Source: Peromyscus leucopus
Taxonomy: Eukaryota; Chordata; Mammalia; Rodentia; Cricetidae
NCBI RefSeq assembly: GCF_004664715.2
Contig: NC_051065.1
Span: 149,316,826 to 149,380,825, forward strand
Reading direction: 5' to 3'
DNA length: 64,000 bases
Shown: one piece after another, positions 1 through 10,817 of the stretch
Position numbering within the stretch: position 1 is the stretch's first letter
Layout of the letters: each line of letters begins with the position of its first letter
Translations under genes and position numbers: made by a program
The notes under the pieces: model-generated
Databases searched by the model: none
Told to the model about the DNA's origin: nothing
What the model saw: only the letters and a program-made list of their open reading frames with translations

Positions 1-119
1 TACAGTTTGTATGCAATATAAGTCTCTGTGTTTACTTGGTTGGGTCTGAGCGGCTGTGGGACTGGCGGGTGACAAAGATTTGTCCTGACTGTGAGCAAAG
101 CAGGAAAACTCAAGCTACA
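1..119 (+). mobile_element. 3' end of an ERVK-type LTR, cut by the window edge
   Basis: This stretch is the same-sense counterpart of the 3' half of the complete solo LTR at 42445-42836 (minus strand). Both share the blocks 'taagtctctgtgtttacttg', 'gggactggcgggtga' and 'caggaaaact'. It ends in CTACA, a canonical CA end. The sequence right after it reads like the 3' tail of a B3 SINE, so the LTR probably landed inside that SINE. The 5' part lies outside the window. Confidence 0.75.
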
Positions 120-340
120 CATACATGTAAGCAAAACACTCACATAAAATAAATGAGTCTAAAATATACGTATTTTAATGTTCTACATGTGTCTGTGTGC
201 CTACACATACTCGTGTGGAGGTCAGAGGGCAGCCTGCAGGAGTCAGGTCTCTCCTTCCTCCATGTGTGTCCTGGAGATCAACCTCAGGTCACCAGGCTTG
301 GTGGTAAGCTCCTCTACCCACTGAGCCATCTCACTGGCCC
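120..340 (-). mobile_element. B2/B3-type SINE material, a short + tail followed by a minus-strand copy
   Basis: Positions 120-160 resemble the 3' tail of a sense B3 SINE (agcaaaacactcacataaaa). From about 166 to 340 an antisense B3-like element follows, ending in 'actgagccatctcactggcc', the reverse complement of the tRNA-like head. It is diverged and the boundaries are approximate. Confidence 0.6.
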
Positions 341-365
341 TACAAACACTTTCTGATGCTAGGAG

Positions 366-475
366 GTGGCAGACATTGTTCCAGACACTGAGGGTCCCAC
401 GGAAACCAAGGACAAAGCCTCGGGGAGCTTATATCACAACGAGAAGAAACAAATAACAAAAAGAAGCAAATGCTG
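366..475 (-). mobile_element. Old L2 LINE 3'-end fragment
   Basis: The run resembling 'gttccagacactgagg', then 'ggacaaagcc', then 'gggagcttatat' follows the order of the antisense L2 3' end as I remember it. It is heavily decayed, so this is a tentative family call. Similar relics lie at 9262 and 23535. Confidence 0.4.
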
Positions 476-489
476 CTAATAAACAAGTG

Positions 490-655
490 CACATGCCTGC
501 AGACCCAGCTACTCCTGCAGTCGATGTGGAGAGATTATTGTGAGGCCAGGAATTGGAGACCAGCCTGGACAACACAGAAAGGCCTCCCATTTGTAAATAC
601 ATGCATACATACATACATCATACATACATACATACATGCATGCATACATACATAA
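490..655 (+). repeat. Diverged B1-like fragment followed by a (CATA)n repeat
   Basis: The blocks 'acatgcctgcagacccagct' and 'agaccagcctggacaacac' (490-585) match the general plan of a sense 7SL-derived SINE of an old type. A CATA tetranucleotide tract fills about 598-655. Open frames across it are artefacts of the tetranucleotide. Confidence 0.5.
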
Positions 656-1118
656 AGCAAGTAAAGTACAGTCAAAAGTGTTGTCAGATGATTAAGAAGG
701 AAGAGAAGGGAGATGGGACAGCCATGGAGAGACCAGCACATAGATGCATTTACGTTTGTTTTCTAACAGCAAGTCCAGAGACAGGGACAGAACACACAGA
801 AAATGTGGCCTTTTTCCCTGCACTGGCCCTTGTTATTGGGGGTCAGTATTTGGAGCATCACCTTTGGGACCAACATATTCTCTGTGTCATTGTGAGGAGA
901 CCCTCTTCCTCAACAGACAGTCTTTATTCCCCTGCAGAAAAACACTAAAACAAAGCAGAGATGCTTGGCATGTGCGTTGTACAGACTGAGGCTGCCAAAA
1001 TGTTCCATCAGCTCCACCTCCAACTGAACACTAAATGATAAAGATCATTAGTAATAACATAATTATGGGGTTGCAAAACATAAAGCTCATCTGTTTCTCA
1101 AACTGAGTTGTTCAAATT

Positions 1119-1330
1119 TTTTTTTTAATGTGGGTAGGTGTTTTGCTGCATATTTGTCTGTGCATCACATTTGTGTCTGGTACCTTCAAAGGCCAGAAGA
1201 GGGTATTGCATTGGATCCCCCAATATATGGAGCTACAGGTGTCTGTGAATGTGCGTGCTGCTGAAACTCAAACCTGGGCCCTCTGGAAGAGCAGCAGTGT
1301 TGTTAACCTCTGAGTCATCTCTCCAGTCCC
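1119..1330 (-). mobile_element. B3-type SINE, antisense
   Basis: It shows the antisense B3 order: a T-rich start, 'ggccagaagagggtattg', 'ctctggaagagcagcagtg' and the tRNA-like head 'ctgagtcatctctccagtcc'. The copy is moderately diverged. Confidence 0.75.
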
Positions 1331-1380
1331 TCAAACCGAGTTTTAAAATGTTCCCTGAAAACTCAGAGGAGCAGGAACTG

Positions 1381-1690
1381 GGAGAGAGCTCAACTGGTGA
1401 CTCTGCTGATTAGTTGCAAGTGTGAGGATCTGATTTTGGATTCTCAACACCCACATAAAAAAGAAAGAAGAGAGGTGCGGTGGCACGCACCTGTAATCTG
1501 GGCACTGGAAGTGGAAACAGGGAAATCTCTGGTTCTGACTGCCTACCCAAAATAGCAAATCAATGGGCTCCAGTTTCAGTGAGAGACCCCATCTCAGAAA
1601 GATACGTCGAAGAGCAACAGAGGCATGTCAACCTCTGGCAAGTACGTGCACACAGACCAAAAACAATCAGAGCTGAAAGAGCAGCAAAAG
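1381..1690 (+). mobile_element. Composite SINE, tRNA-like head joined to a B1-like body
   Basis: A tRNA-like head (1385-1458) is followed by a B1-like body ('ggtggcacgcacctgtaatc') and by 'gtgagagaccccatctcaga'. This resembles rodent composite SINEs; I do not assign the subfamily. A related element occupies 34386-34800. Confidence 0.55.
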
Positions 1691-1694
1691 ATAG

Positions 1695-1708
1695 AACACG
1701 CACGCACG

Positions 1709-1764
<56 letters not shown>
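1695..1764. repeat. (CA)n microsatellite with a CGCACG start
   Basis: A CGCACG/CGCG-rich start runs into an uninterrupted CA tract. Both strands stay open here only because CA repeats contain no stops. It sits at the 3' end of the composite SINE, which probably seeded it. Confidence 0.95.
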
Positions 1765-1768
<4 letters not shown>

Positions 1769-1879
1769 AGCATGTCGGCCAAGTGAAACTGCCACCAAGC
1801 AGAGGCACCAGCACTGTGTGATTGAGGCCAGGAAAAGTCTTTCTAATTCCTAACAAATTTCTCACTATTTCAGGTTTGT

Positions 1880-1894
1880 CCAGCAGATGGCAGA
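1880..1894 (+). promoter_or_regulatory. CTCF-like core motif
   Basis: CCAGCAGATGGCAGA agrees with the CTCF core CCASYAGRKGGCRSY at 14 of 15 positions and does not lie in a recognised SINE. This is a motif match only; occupancy is unknown. Confidence 0.4.
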
Positions 1895-2065
1895 ATAACC
1901 TTTAAAAAAAATCTTCCTTATCAGAAATAAATTTCTCTAGTTAGCGATACAGTAATCGGAATGAGGTCAAGATATTTAAAGCGGGAGTGGGATGTGCTAA
2001 AACTCATACAAAAATAAAATTGTGTCATTGTGTGCTAAATGCGTGTGTTAAAACATCACAATGAA

Positions 2066-2245
2066 GCTGGGCAGTGGTGGCCCCCGCCTTTAATCTCTGC
2101 ACTCAGGAGCCAGAGGCAGGTGGATCTCTGTGAGTTCGAGGCCAGCCTGGTCTACAGAGTGAGATCCAGAGCAGGGACCAAAGCTACACAGAGAAACCCT
2201 GTCTCGAAAAAAACAAACAAAGCAACAACAACAACAACAAAAAAG
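2066..2245 (+). mobile_element. B1 SINE with A-rich tail
   Basis: This is a full-length sense B1 from 'gctgggcagtggtgg' through 'gtgagttcgaggccagcctg' to 'gaaaccctgtctcg', followed by an AAC-rich tail. The 8-base string ACAATGAA flanks it at 2058-2065 and 2247-2254, compatible with a short TSD. Confidence 0.9.
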
Positions 2246-2255
2246 AACAATGAAA

Positions 2256-3092
2256 CCCATTATTTTGTACAATTAATACACATAATAAATGTTAATAAAA
2301 ATAAGCATGTGCTTCATTTATTTGCATGACTCTCAACACACCACTGCTGTGACCCACTGCCCCCTTCTTCTGAGTATACCCATCTTCTCCAGTGCAGATT
2401 TATCAATCCTAAACAGAAGCCAATCTGTTCTATGTATGTGAGAGTGGACATGTATGGCAGACTACACCTGGCCAGTTAGATTTTTTCCTAACTCAGGGCC
2501 CTTGATACTGGATGTTTGGAAAGTACCTACCTTCCTTTCACTGGCTCATCCTTGAAATACAGCTAGGAGCAGAAATAAGTACAGTTCTCCCACTCAACAA
2601 GGCCTGGCCCCAGTCAGTGTCTGTATTGGTGGGATTATCTATCTCAATGTGGGAAAACCAGCAGCGTTAACAAGACGCCGGTCTCCTCATCACAGCCCAG
2701 CTCCAATGCCTGCCTGTGATGTGGTGTTCTTCCTTCTGTGTGACACCCTCCGGACTCAGCCCAGGGCACCTCCTCACATGCAGGTGTAGCCTGGTATCTA
2801 GAGAAGGAAAGGGAAACATTGGTTAAATTCTTGATTCTGTCTGTGACAAAGCTGGCTGACCTCCACCTAACCATCCAACTTCCCTGTGCCTCTGTCTTCC
2901 CTGAGGATGTGGATGCTAGCACATGCCTCATACAGTAACTATAAGCATCAGGAGATTGGGATAGCCCATTGAACCTCCAAATCTGTGGCATCCTTCAGGC
3001 CAGAGACGGGCGTCATATATTCAGGCTCAAGCAAGGAACAGAGTACTCTTCACCTCCAAGCTCTAGAATCTGTGTGCCCTTACATTTAGAAA
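2256..3092. other. Non-repetitive stretch, nothing recognised
   Basis: I see no SINE, LTR or convincing exon here. The longest open frame, 2644-2991 on the minus strand, has no recognisable domain and no splice-site support. Confidence 0.5.
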
Positions 3093-3275
3093 CAAGCTGT
3101 CCTTGAACTTGCTATATAGCAAAGGATGGCCTTGAACTTCTCCCTGCCTGTCTCTCCTGAGTGCTAGGATTATAGGCATATATCACCACAGCCAGTTTAT
3201 GTGAAAGTAGAGATTGAACTCAGGGATTCATGCATACTAGGAGAGCCGTCTATACAGAGACACATCCTCAGGCCC
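3093..3275 (-). mobile_element. B4-type SINE (ID head with B1 body), antisense
   Basis: A diverged antisense B1 body ('aggatggccttgaacttctc', 'gtgctaggattataggcata') is followed directly by an antisense ID-like head ('gagattgaactcaggg'). That order is expected for an ID-B1 fusion on the minus strand. Confidence 0.65.
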
Positions 3276-3744
3276 AGAGTCCAACTCCAGCTAAACTCTC
3301 TGCGCAAAGTCAGAAATGTTCACATCTCTGGTCAGCCTGACCTGTCACGCCAGGAAACAGTCTCCACACTGCTCACTCAAACCGGTTCCAGCCAACCGTA
3401 GGTCCTCAGTACAGGTTATCTGTGCCAATGCTCCACAGGCACCAGATCCCACTAAGCAGGGACCTTTGGCCTGGTGCAAGCCAAAGAGGTAAGTAAGGGC
3501 AGGGTGGAGACGAGGCTTTCCCAAGACTTCAGGGGCGTGCCTCCTGGCTCCAGACCTTCCAGGCATTTTTATGGCTCTTTGATAAGCCGAGACTCAAGGT
3601 TCGTAGGAGAACTCCAGGGTCCTGTTTTCTCCTCCCCATTTAGATGCGGTGGGAATTCAGTTTCTGTGCCTAGCGAGTGGTCACCATAGCTGCAATCCTC
3701 CTGCAGGGGGCATTAGCATGATGATGTCTCCGTGTATGTAGCAT

Positions 3745-3937
3745 GGCATTGACTCTGTGCTGGGTGCTCTTCAGAGTGCTGAAGACATAACTCATCTTAA
3801 TCATCAGCATTACGACATGGGCCCTTGTATCATCCTCGTGTTGTAGATAAGACAGGGAGATACAGGATGCTGAGTAACGTGCCAAGGTCTCAGAATGAAC
3901 GAAAGCACAGCAGAGAAGGACTAAACCAGGCCTTTGG
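3745..3937 (-). mobile_element. MIR SINE, antisense, old
   Basis: The run 'tctgtgctgggtgctcttca', then 'taactcatcttaatcatcag', then 'cgtgccaaggtctcag' reproduces the block order of an antisense MIR element, with roughly mammalian-MIR-level divergence. No MIR-derived exon is evident. Confidence 0.7.
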
Positions 3938-3939
3938 GT

Positions 3940-4286
3940 CCCAGAGTCTCCTTCGTACTGAAGATGTAACATCAGCTCCTCAAAACGCATGATGCTTGTC
4001 TCATTTGCGCTTGGTAGCAACCATGTAAGGCAAATAACATTGTTACTGAATGGAGGGAAAGGGTGTCATTATATTTTAATCTAAAAATGGCATTGTTATT
4101 GTTGCTGTTGTTCCTACTTATTGTTTCTGCTAAAGCTTAGACTCTGCCTCAGCCAAATGCTTGTCTTCTATGGCAAAGCTCCAACTTAAGTTTCCCAGCA
4201 TTCCCTTGACTATTCTAAATCCAATACCAATAAACCAAAACAAAACAAACATACAAAACAAAACACACATACGAAGAACCATTAAT
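3940..4286. other. Unassigned AT-rich stretch
   Basis: No gene or recognisable mobile element is seen. A short AAAC-rich tract (about 4219-4270) precedes the next B1. Confidence 0.4.
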
Positions 4287-4434
4287 AAGCAGGTATGGTG
4301 GCACACACCTTTAATCCAAGGACTCAGGAGGCAGAGACAGGTTGATATCTGAATTTGAGGCCAGCCTGGTCTACATAGTAACTTCTGGGTCAGCCAGGGC
4401 TACAGGATGAGAATCTCCCACACACACACACACA
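4287..4434 (+). mobile_element. B1 SINE with (CA)n tail
   Basis: A sense B1, diverged in its second half: 'tatggtggcacacaccttta', 'gaggccagcctggtctacat', then 'cagccagggctacagg'. A short CA tract at 4412-4435 replaces the usual A-tail. Confidence 0.8.
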
Positions 4435-4980
4435 CAAGGCCATTTATAAAATCTTCATCCACCTTGAAGATACCTGAGGTGCTCACCAGGGAGGCCCCCT
4501 CAGGAGACCTTTCTTTACTGACCCATAAGTCAAGAATATCTATTCAGAAAAGGTGACCTAATCTCACAACAGAAAGACTGTTGTTTGGAATATGGAATAC
4601 ATGCTCCTGGGACAGGTGTTCAGCCTGACCCTGCTGCCAAAGGGGTAAAACGCTCTCCTCTCCACCGAGTTCAAGTTCATTATTCCTTCCTGAAGACTCC
4701 CACTTGTGCTCAGCTTCTTCATGCCTCTCCTATACATCTTCCCCAATTTCCATGTTTCCTTTTAATTCTATCATTCCCATATTTGCGTCCTTCCTAAAGA
4801 GAGATCGGGTCTCACTCATGTCTGGATCCCTGCACTCTTCAGCATACTACAAAACAGTAGCCCTGCAGCGCTCTGGAGGGACCTCTCCAAACGGTTCTCA
4901 CCATTGCATCTTCATGTTGGAACACTCTTGCTGGAGAGCCCAGCTCCTGAGAACAGAGAAGCGGCTACCCCAACCCTCAA

Positions 4981-5045
4981 GAACCTGAGGCAGGAGGATC
5001 AGGAGCTCAAGGCCAGCCTGGCTGTAGCAAGACTGCCTCAGAGAA
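4981..5045 (+). mobile_element. B1-like fragment
   Basis: The blocks 'cctgaggcaggaggatcagg' and 'aaggccagcctggctgtagc' are the middle of a sense B1 element. Neither end is present. Confidence 0.6.
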
Positions 5046-5321
5046 CAGGAAGGGATGTTTTAATACTTTCTAGACTTTGCTACCCAGCCTGCCTTCTTGC
5101 CTACAAGTGATTTTCAGTCTCCTTTCTGGAGTAGTTTTTTCTTGTTTTCTAGGAAACATCTAATAAAGTCTATAGCTCTGACTCAGAGAGCTTTGGGGTT
5201 GGAAGGAGCCTTATACTACAGTCAAGGAACTGAGGCTGGGGCAGCTGCTTCTGGAGCTCAGTAAGATGATACAAGATGGAATACTGGAGATTAACAGAAT
5301 GAAGACCACAGGTGCCTGGAA

Positions 5322-5372
5322 ATATATATATAGATGATAGATAGATAGATAAATAGATGATAAATAATAGAT
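5322..5372. repeat. (ATAG)n/(AT)n simple repeat
   Basis: A short AT tract passes into GATA-type tetranucleotide units with several interruptions. Confidence 0.85.
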
Positions 5373-5638
5373 CTGTTCTGTTTCAGTTCATTTCAAAGTT
5401 ACCAGTTACTCAGCTAAGCTCCAGTCTTGTTGATTTTATTTCTGTACAGCCAAGGCAACAGGATAATCACCCACCCTGGGATTCTCTCTGCAAACCTCTA
5501 GGAGGTGCCATCATGTCCAGGCTGTACAAATGACCCAACTGAAGTTGTGTGGCTTGACCATGGGGGGGGGGGTAGGCGTGACAAGGACTTTCGGTGCTAA
5601 AGTGTTAATGCACTGGGCTCTTCCTGAAGGTGTGTTTA

Positions 5639-5690
5639 GGGGTGTGAGTGTGTGTGTGTGTGTGTGTTGTGTGTGTGTGTGTGTGTGTAC
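5639..5690. repeat. (GT)n microsatellite
   Basis: A GT tract interrupted by one TTGT step. A run of ten G residues lies about 75 bp upstream at 5563-5572. Open frames overlapping it are repeat artefacts. Confidence 0.95.
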
Positions 5691-5699
5691 CACAAAGAG

Positions 5700-6880
5700 C
5701 CTTCCCAGCCCCCACGTCTCTTGTTCTCAGTGGGGGATGGCATCCCCACAGACAAGCTGTCTCCAGGCACATACAGACTTGCCTGTGGAAAGTTCTCTGG
5801 GGAGAAGAGTGTCGCGCACAGTACGCAGGCTGCTGTCATCCCTTCCAGGTTTTTATCCTGCTGAGGAGCCTGTTTGCTCCCGGGCATCTGGCTCCAAGTA
5901 TTTCAGGCAGTGGTGGCACATTACAGGTAAGCTCACCACACCCTCCTCTAATCCCTCAGGACAAAGGTTGATTATGGGGGCAATGTGAATGTGTGGGCAA
6001 GTTCAGCGTCCTCTTCTCTGGCAGCCAGGATCCAAGGGACCACAAAGAAGAGAGGTAGAAAAACAGGAATCCCATGTTACCATAGCAAACAAGGAAATGC
6101 ATGTGTACACAGGCTCCGACTGAAACCACTGTGTTATCACAGCCGGAGAAGCAAACAGGAGCGAGGGGAAGGGCACACACTGTACCCCACCCCTGCTCCA
6201 GGGGTGTCTAGAAGGGCCCCCATCTCTCTCTAATTTTCTGTCATTATGAACCTCTCCAGCTCCCCCTTGATCCCAGAGACACCATTTTCCTTTCCTAGGG
6301 AAGCACTCTGTAGGCTTAAAGGAACACACAGGCCCTTCCTGACATCCTTTCCACCTGAGACCTAGCTGTCCAGAAACTGCTGTCTTTTATCTTTTCATCA
6401 TTTTTGTTGAAATGAAATATACCCAAAGTAAATATAATAACTCTATCAAGACCCCTCAGGTGCAAAGAGAGTAATAACACGAAATCTCACCATTCAAAGT
6501 GACCTTTAACATTTAATGAATGCACAGTCTTTCTGTGAAATTATGTATAATTATGCTATGCCCCACCACCTACCCACCCGCAGCGTGTCTTGGGAGTCTT
6601 TGGCAGCACTCTGTTGGATATTAGTAGTACCCACTGCCTAAAACAAGAAATCAAGAATGCTGCTGTGTACACTATGATTTATGATTTATGTGTTTGTGGT
6701 TCTCTGTAGCTAAGTAACAGTTGGAGACTCCTGGGCCTTGTGACCATGAAACTAGAAGGAAAATTCCAGAACTCTTTTCTCCTCTTCCGTTGAATGCTGA
6801 TGATCCCACTCATTTGTGCAGTACTTTCCAAATTAAGAAGCACTTTCACCTTTTTTTTTTTTAAACAAGAAAGTTTCTCT
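5700..6880. other. Mostly unassigned stretch, possible very old L1 3' relic at 6395-6600
   Basis: I find no gene. The part from 6395 to about 6600, AT-rich and ending in 'ccccaccacctacccaccc', has the texture of an ancient antisense L1 3' region, but the similarity is too weak to assign. Confidence 0.3.
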
Positions 6881-6883
6881 AAT

Positions 6884-7090
<207 letters not shown>

Positions 7091-7346
7091 TCACCAAGTA
7101 AGTTGACCAACGGTAGGGCATGTAATCAACACTGCAATGATAGAATCATCGCTGTGTTAGTGTAGCGCGAGTGTGCACGAAAGTCTGCGTGTGCACCAGG
7201 GTCTGTTCATTGCACACTTACTCTCAGTTACGTCTTACAGATGATATAATTTAGGCTTAAGTAGACTCAGTGATTTTATCAGATTTCTGTGGATAAGTCA
7301 AAGGGAATTTCATTCCAGTGTGTCTGACTTTAAAGTCCCTGCTATT

Positions 7347-7545
7347 GGGTGGGGATGATGCTCAGTTTGTATGCTTTGCCTAGCATGCATGAAGCCCTGG
7401 GCTTGATCTCCAGCATTGCATAAATCAGGAATGGTGATACACACCAGCACCCCAGCTCTGGGAAAATAGAGGCACAGGAAGACTAGGATTTCAAAGTCAT
7501 CCTCAGCTACATGAAGAGTTTGAGGCTAGCCTGGGCTACATGAGA
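7347..7545 (+). mobile_element. B4-type SINE (ID-B1 fusion), sense
   Basis: An ID-like head (7347-7422, 'tagcatgcatgaagccctgg') runs directly into a B1-like body ('gcctgggctacatgag') and an A/T-rich tail. This is the sense counterpart of the element at 3093. Confidence 0.65.
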
Positions 7546-8337
7546 ATTAATTTTTTTTTTAAAGTTTCTTCTGTTCACCACTGCTCCTTACCAACCATAC
7601 AACCTCTTACACCACTTTGGGCAGCACCTTGCAAAACATTTTACTATATACATATTGTGACATCATTTTTACAGGAACAGAAACAGAGGCCAGAGAGGTC
7701 TCTGTAGAGGTCTCCTGAAGTCTCCAAGCCAGGATTCTAAGCACTCTGATTCTGTCTACTGCTGTCCCACCACACCATGTCAGCCTCCAGCCTCTCAAGA
7801 GCTTGGAGTCAAAACTCTCCTGTTCCCTGATAGGCTAACTCTCCTCAGATCTTCAGAAATCCCTCGGACTGTGGTAGCATCTTCCTCTCCCACAGCTGCT
7901 GAGTACGTCATCATTAGCTAAAAAGAAGGAGGCTGAAGCCAGCAGCTCCCAAAGCAGATGCACGTCCTCTTTCATCGAGACTTTTCTGCGCTTCTCTCCC
8001 AGAGCAGACTCGCTCTTCTTGCTTTTCCTAGAGGAAGGAGAGCTTATTCTTGAGGACATGAAACTGGAGATGGTGAAAGAAGATTGAATGAGAGGCAGGA
8101 GAACCATTTAAATACAGGGTGGGTGGAAGACCCAGGAGGGATTAAACCGCGTCTTCCTGCTGTGTAGGCAGGTTTGGTTTGTGGAGGTCATTAGGCAATC
8201 AAAATTAATATTTTCCCCTATAGAGATAACAATTTTCCTTTATAAGGTACTCCTTGCTGGAATGAGCTCAAAGGACTTCACGATGCTGGTTAATTACCCT
8301 ACCCAACGAACAATTTGAAAAGCAGGAAAAGGGAGAG

Positions 8338-8420
8338 GTAATTATTCCCATTTTACAGGTTAGGAGACTGAGCTGTGAGAGAGTGCTACCTTGCTCAAAA
8401 CCAGAGCTGAAAAGAACAGG
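8338..8420 (-). mobile_element. MIR fragment, antisense
   Basis: 'attattcccattttacaggt' followed by 'taggagactgagctgtgaga' is the central MIR core in antisense. The rest of the element is absent or too diverged. Confidence 0.6.
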
Positions 8421-8521
8421 CCAGCCTCCTACAAGTACCCTTCCATCTCCCATCTGGACACAGGTTTCCTGTTGGTAGATCTCCTCCTGAGGAAGGACAG
8501 CCCACTTAACTGACCAAAAGA

Positions 8522-8654
8522 ACTACAGCTCCCAGCAGACACTGAGAGGGGCCAGGGCTGTGCCCATTCCAGATTCCCAAATATGGAGAAGGACTGGGCT
8601 TTGGACGAAGAGCAGCACAATCACCCTTGAGAAAGGGGGGAGGATGAGGTAAGT
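8522..8654 (+). promoter_or_regulatory. Possible promoter / short first exon: ZNF143-like site and strong splice donor
   Basis: ACTACAGCTCCCAGCAGAC (8522-8540) agrees with the ZNF143/STAF site ACTACAAYTCCCAGMAKGC at 17 of 19 positions, a motif typical of TSS-proximal DNA. About 110 bp downstream, GATGAG|GTAAGT (donor at 8649-8654) is a consensus splice donor. No recognised repeat lies between. The only ATG frame in the putative exon is very short (8583-8630). Both signals can arise by chance, so this is a candidate only. Confidence 0.3.
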
Positions 8655-9119
8655 TTGAAATATTTAACTCTATCTCTTCGGTGGCTGTCGGTGTTTGGAA
8701 TGTAGCGGCCTGGAGTCCTGATGCTGTAAATCTTTTGGGAAGATCTCTCTTGAGTCAAGCGGTCCCTTCAATTGCACAGTCTTCTCGGGGTAGAGGTGTG
8801 AGGAAAGGGCCCCTTGCAGGACATCAGATGCCCGATGTGAGCAGCTCAGAAAGTGATGGCAGCGGCAGGAGGAAACCCGAGGGAGACCTGCCTGCTGCGC
8901 AGGAGAGTTCCAGAGGCTGGGGCTGCTGGTACCCAGTCTGATCCAGACTAGTCCGGGGAGGGCAAGGGTTACTCATTTACTGCCTTGGAGGCTGTGGAGC
9001 CTGCCTGGTGGGAAAGGTTCGAAGGTGCTGTTTCTACCACACCTGTGTGCGTGCGTGCGTGCGTGCTGTCAGGAAACACTAATGAACACACTCACCTGGG
9101 CTGGATGCACTGGCGCCTA

Positions 9120-9133
9120 CCAGCAGGTGGCAA
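9120..9133 (+). promoter_or_regulatory. CTCF-like core motif
   Basis: CCAGCAGGTGGCAA agrees with the CTCF core at 13 of 14 positions. It lies outside recognised SINEs and faces the same way as the matches at 1880 and 62265. Confidence 0.35.
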
Positions 9134-9261
9134 ACAGAAATCAGAGCTCTGCCTTCGGGGGGAGCCTTAGCAGAGACTGGGACAAGGGGATGGATGGAAG
9201 GGAAGGAAACAGAGGGAAGGAAAAGACAGTGAGTGCATGGCAGTGAGGCGTGTGTACCTTC

Positions 9262-9420
9262 CGGCCACTGCGTATCACAAAGCACCTACCATGAGCGAGG
9301 CACTCTTCTAAGCCACTTGGGACATAGTAGAGCAGACGTCAAAAGAAAAGGCTCCTATCCTGTCTTCTGGTAACCCTGATGGCTGGGGCAGAGAGAGCTC
9401 TGTGTAGAAGGAATTGGCTA
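9262..9420 (-). mobile_element. L2 LINE 3'-end fragment, old
   Basis: 'cacctaccatgagcgaggca', 'cttctaagccacttggg' and 'acatagtagagcagacg' follow the antisense L2 3' end as I remember it. It is decayed and the boundaries are soft. Confidence 0.45.
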
Positions 9421-9574
9421 GCAGTGCAGAGCCCCGGGGTGAAGGTGAACAAGGAGAGTCTGACGCTGCTGAGAACGAGTTTGGGATCAAGTGGCACATG
9501 GCCTCAGAATGACAAGGACCTTTCCTCTGGGTGCTGTAGGAAGCCATGGTTGTTTCCGTTTGATTTGTTTTGGT

Positions 9575-9760
9575 TTTGTGGTGTCCGACCCAGTCCAGGG
9601 CCTTGCATGTGCCAGGCCCTCTACGACTGGGCTTCATCACCAACCTTTAATTTGAGTGTGTCAGACTCAATATCTAGCCAAGGCTGGCCACAAATTTGCA
9701 ATCTCCCTGCCTCCACCTCCCGCAAACTGGGATTACAGACACGTGCTCTGCTGCCTACAA
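9575..9760 (-). mobile_element. ID-like and B1-like fragments, antisense
   Basis: An antisense ID-like piece ('ccagggccttgcatgtgcca') precedes an antisense B1-like piece ('aaggctggccacaaatttgc', 'aactgggattacagacacgt'). For one minus-strand ID-B1 fusion the order should be reversed, so these may be two insertions. Confidence 0.5.
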
Positions 9761-9915
9761 TGAGTTCATTGTTCTTAAGCAGTGGTTTGGTGTCACCTGT
9801 GCTGGCTCAGTAAAGGCGACTTTTCAAGGAGTTCCGAGAATGGATGGTGGGGTGTCTCAGAGCAGGGCTGGCAAGGAAGGCCTAGCTTCAGTCCAGTGAA
9901 CATGGTGCTTTAGAG

Positions 9916-10139
9916 CAGTGGTTCTCAACCTTCCTAATGCTGCAACCCTTTAATCCAGTTCCTCGTGTTGTGGTGACCCCAACCATAAAGTTATTTTCGT
10001 TGTTACTTCATAATTGTAATTGTGCTACTGTAATGAATCGTAATGTAAATATCTGATATTTCCAATGATCTTAGGTGACCCCTGTGAAAGGGCCATTCAA
10101 TCCCCAAAAGGATCACAACCCATAGGTTGAGAACCACTG
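9916..10139 (+). mobile_element. URR1-like hAT DNA transposon, complete
   Basis: The 224-bp element begins CAGTGGTTCTCAACC and ends in its inverted repeat GGTTGAGAACCACTG. The interior matches the other copies here (16741, 31624, 50136), for example 'gttacttcataattgtaatt'. It is non-autonomous and has no transposase frame. The flanking 8-mers CTTTAGAG and CTCTAAGA are only partly alike but resemble the palindromic target preference of this superfamily. Confidence 0.85.
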
Positions 10140-10595
10140 CTCTAAGAGAGATATTCCAGTTGGGAGGAACTTCTGAAGCAAGGGGTGGAGTCAGGATGGC
10201 AGAAGACATTTCCAGGTCATTCATCTGCCCAGATGCATGCTCATGGCGGGGAGTAGTGGATGTTAAGCTTGAAACGTTTTTTGAAGTCTTTATATTAGAA
10301 GACCCTGGGTCCCGGGACCACAATAATAAGACTTGAAAGGTCAGGGCATTTTTTCTTTCCATCAATTTAAATGTCTAGTCTGAGAACCTGGTCTCCAGCT
10401 GGCATTCGACGTTGTCCCCAAGAGATTTGTTGCTTTGTTTTTGAGTCTCAGAGCGAAACCAAGGTGTCCACACTGCACAGCTCCCAGGATCGAGTTTATT
10501 TTGCACAGGAAAGGCCGTTCCTGTGCGTGCTAGAATTCACAAGGTGAGTGGCATCACAGTGTGGGATAAAGTCTCATTCCTGTCAAAGCGCACGG

Positions 10596-10817
10596 TGTGG
10601 CCAGAGAGATGGCTCATCGGTTGAGAACACTTACTGCTCTTGCAGAGGACTCGGGTTGGGTTACCAGCACCCATATCAGGTGTCGTACAACCGCCTACAA
10701 CTCCGGTGCCAGGAGATCTGACACATTCTGACCTCCTCGGGCACCCATATGCATGTGCTGCACACAAACTCCTGCAGGCACGTATACATACAAATAATTA
10801 ATCTTTTTTAAAAAGCA
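10596..10817 (+). mobile_element. B3-type SINE, sense
   Basis: A tRNA-like head ('agagagatggctcatcgg') is followed by 'acttactgctcttgcagagg', 'accagcacccatatcagg' and an A/T-rich 3' end. It is moderately diverged. Confidence 0.8.

Noticed and set aside
6395..6600. Ancient L1 3' region
   Set aside because: There is only a general similarity in texture, not enough matching blocks to assign.
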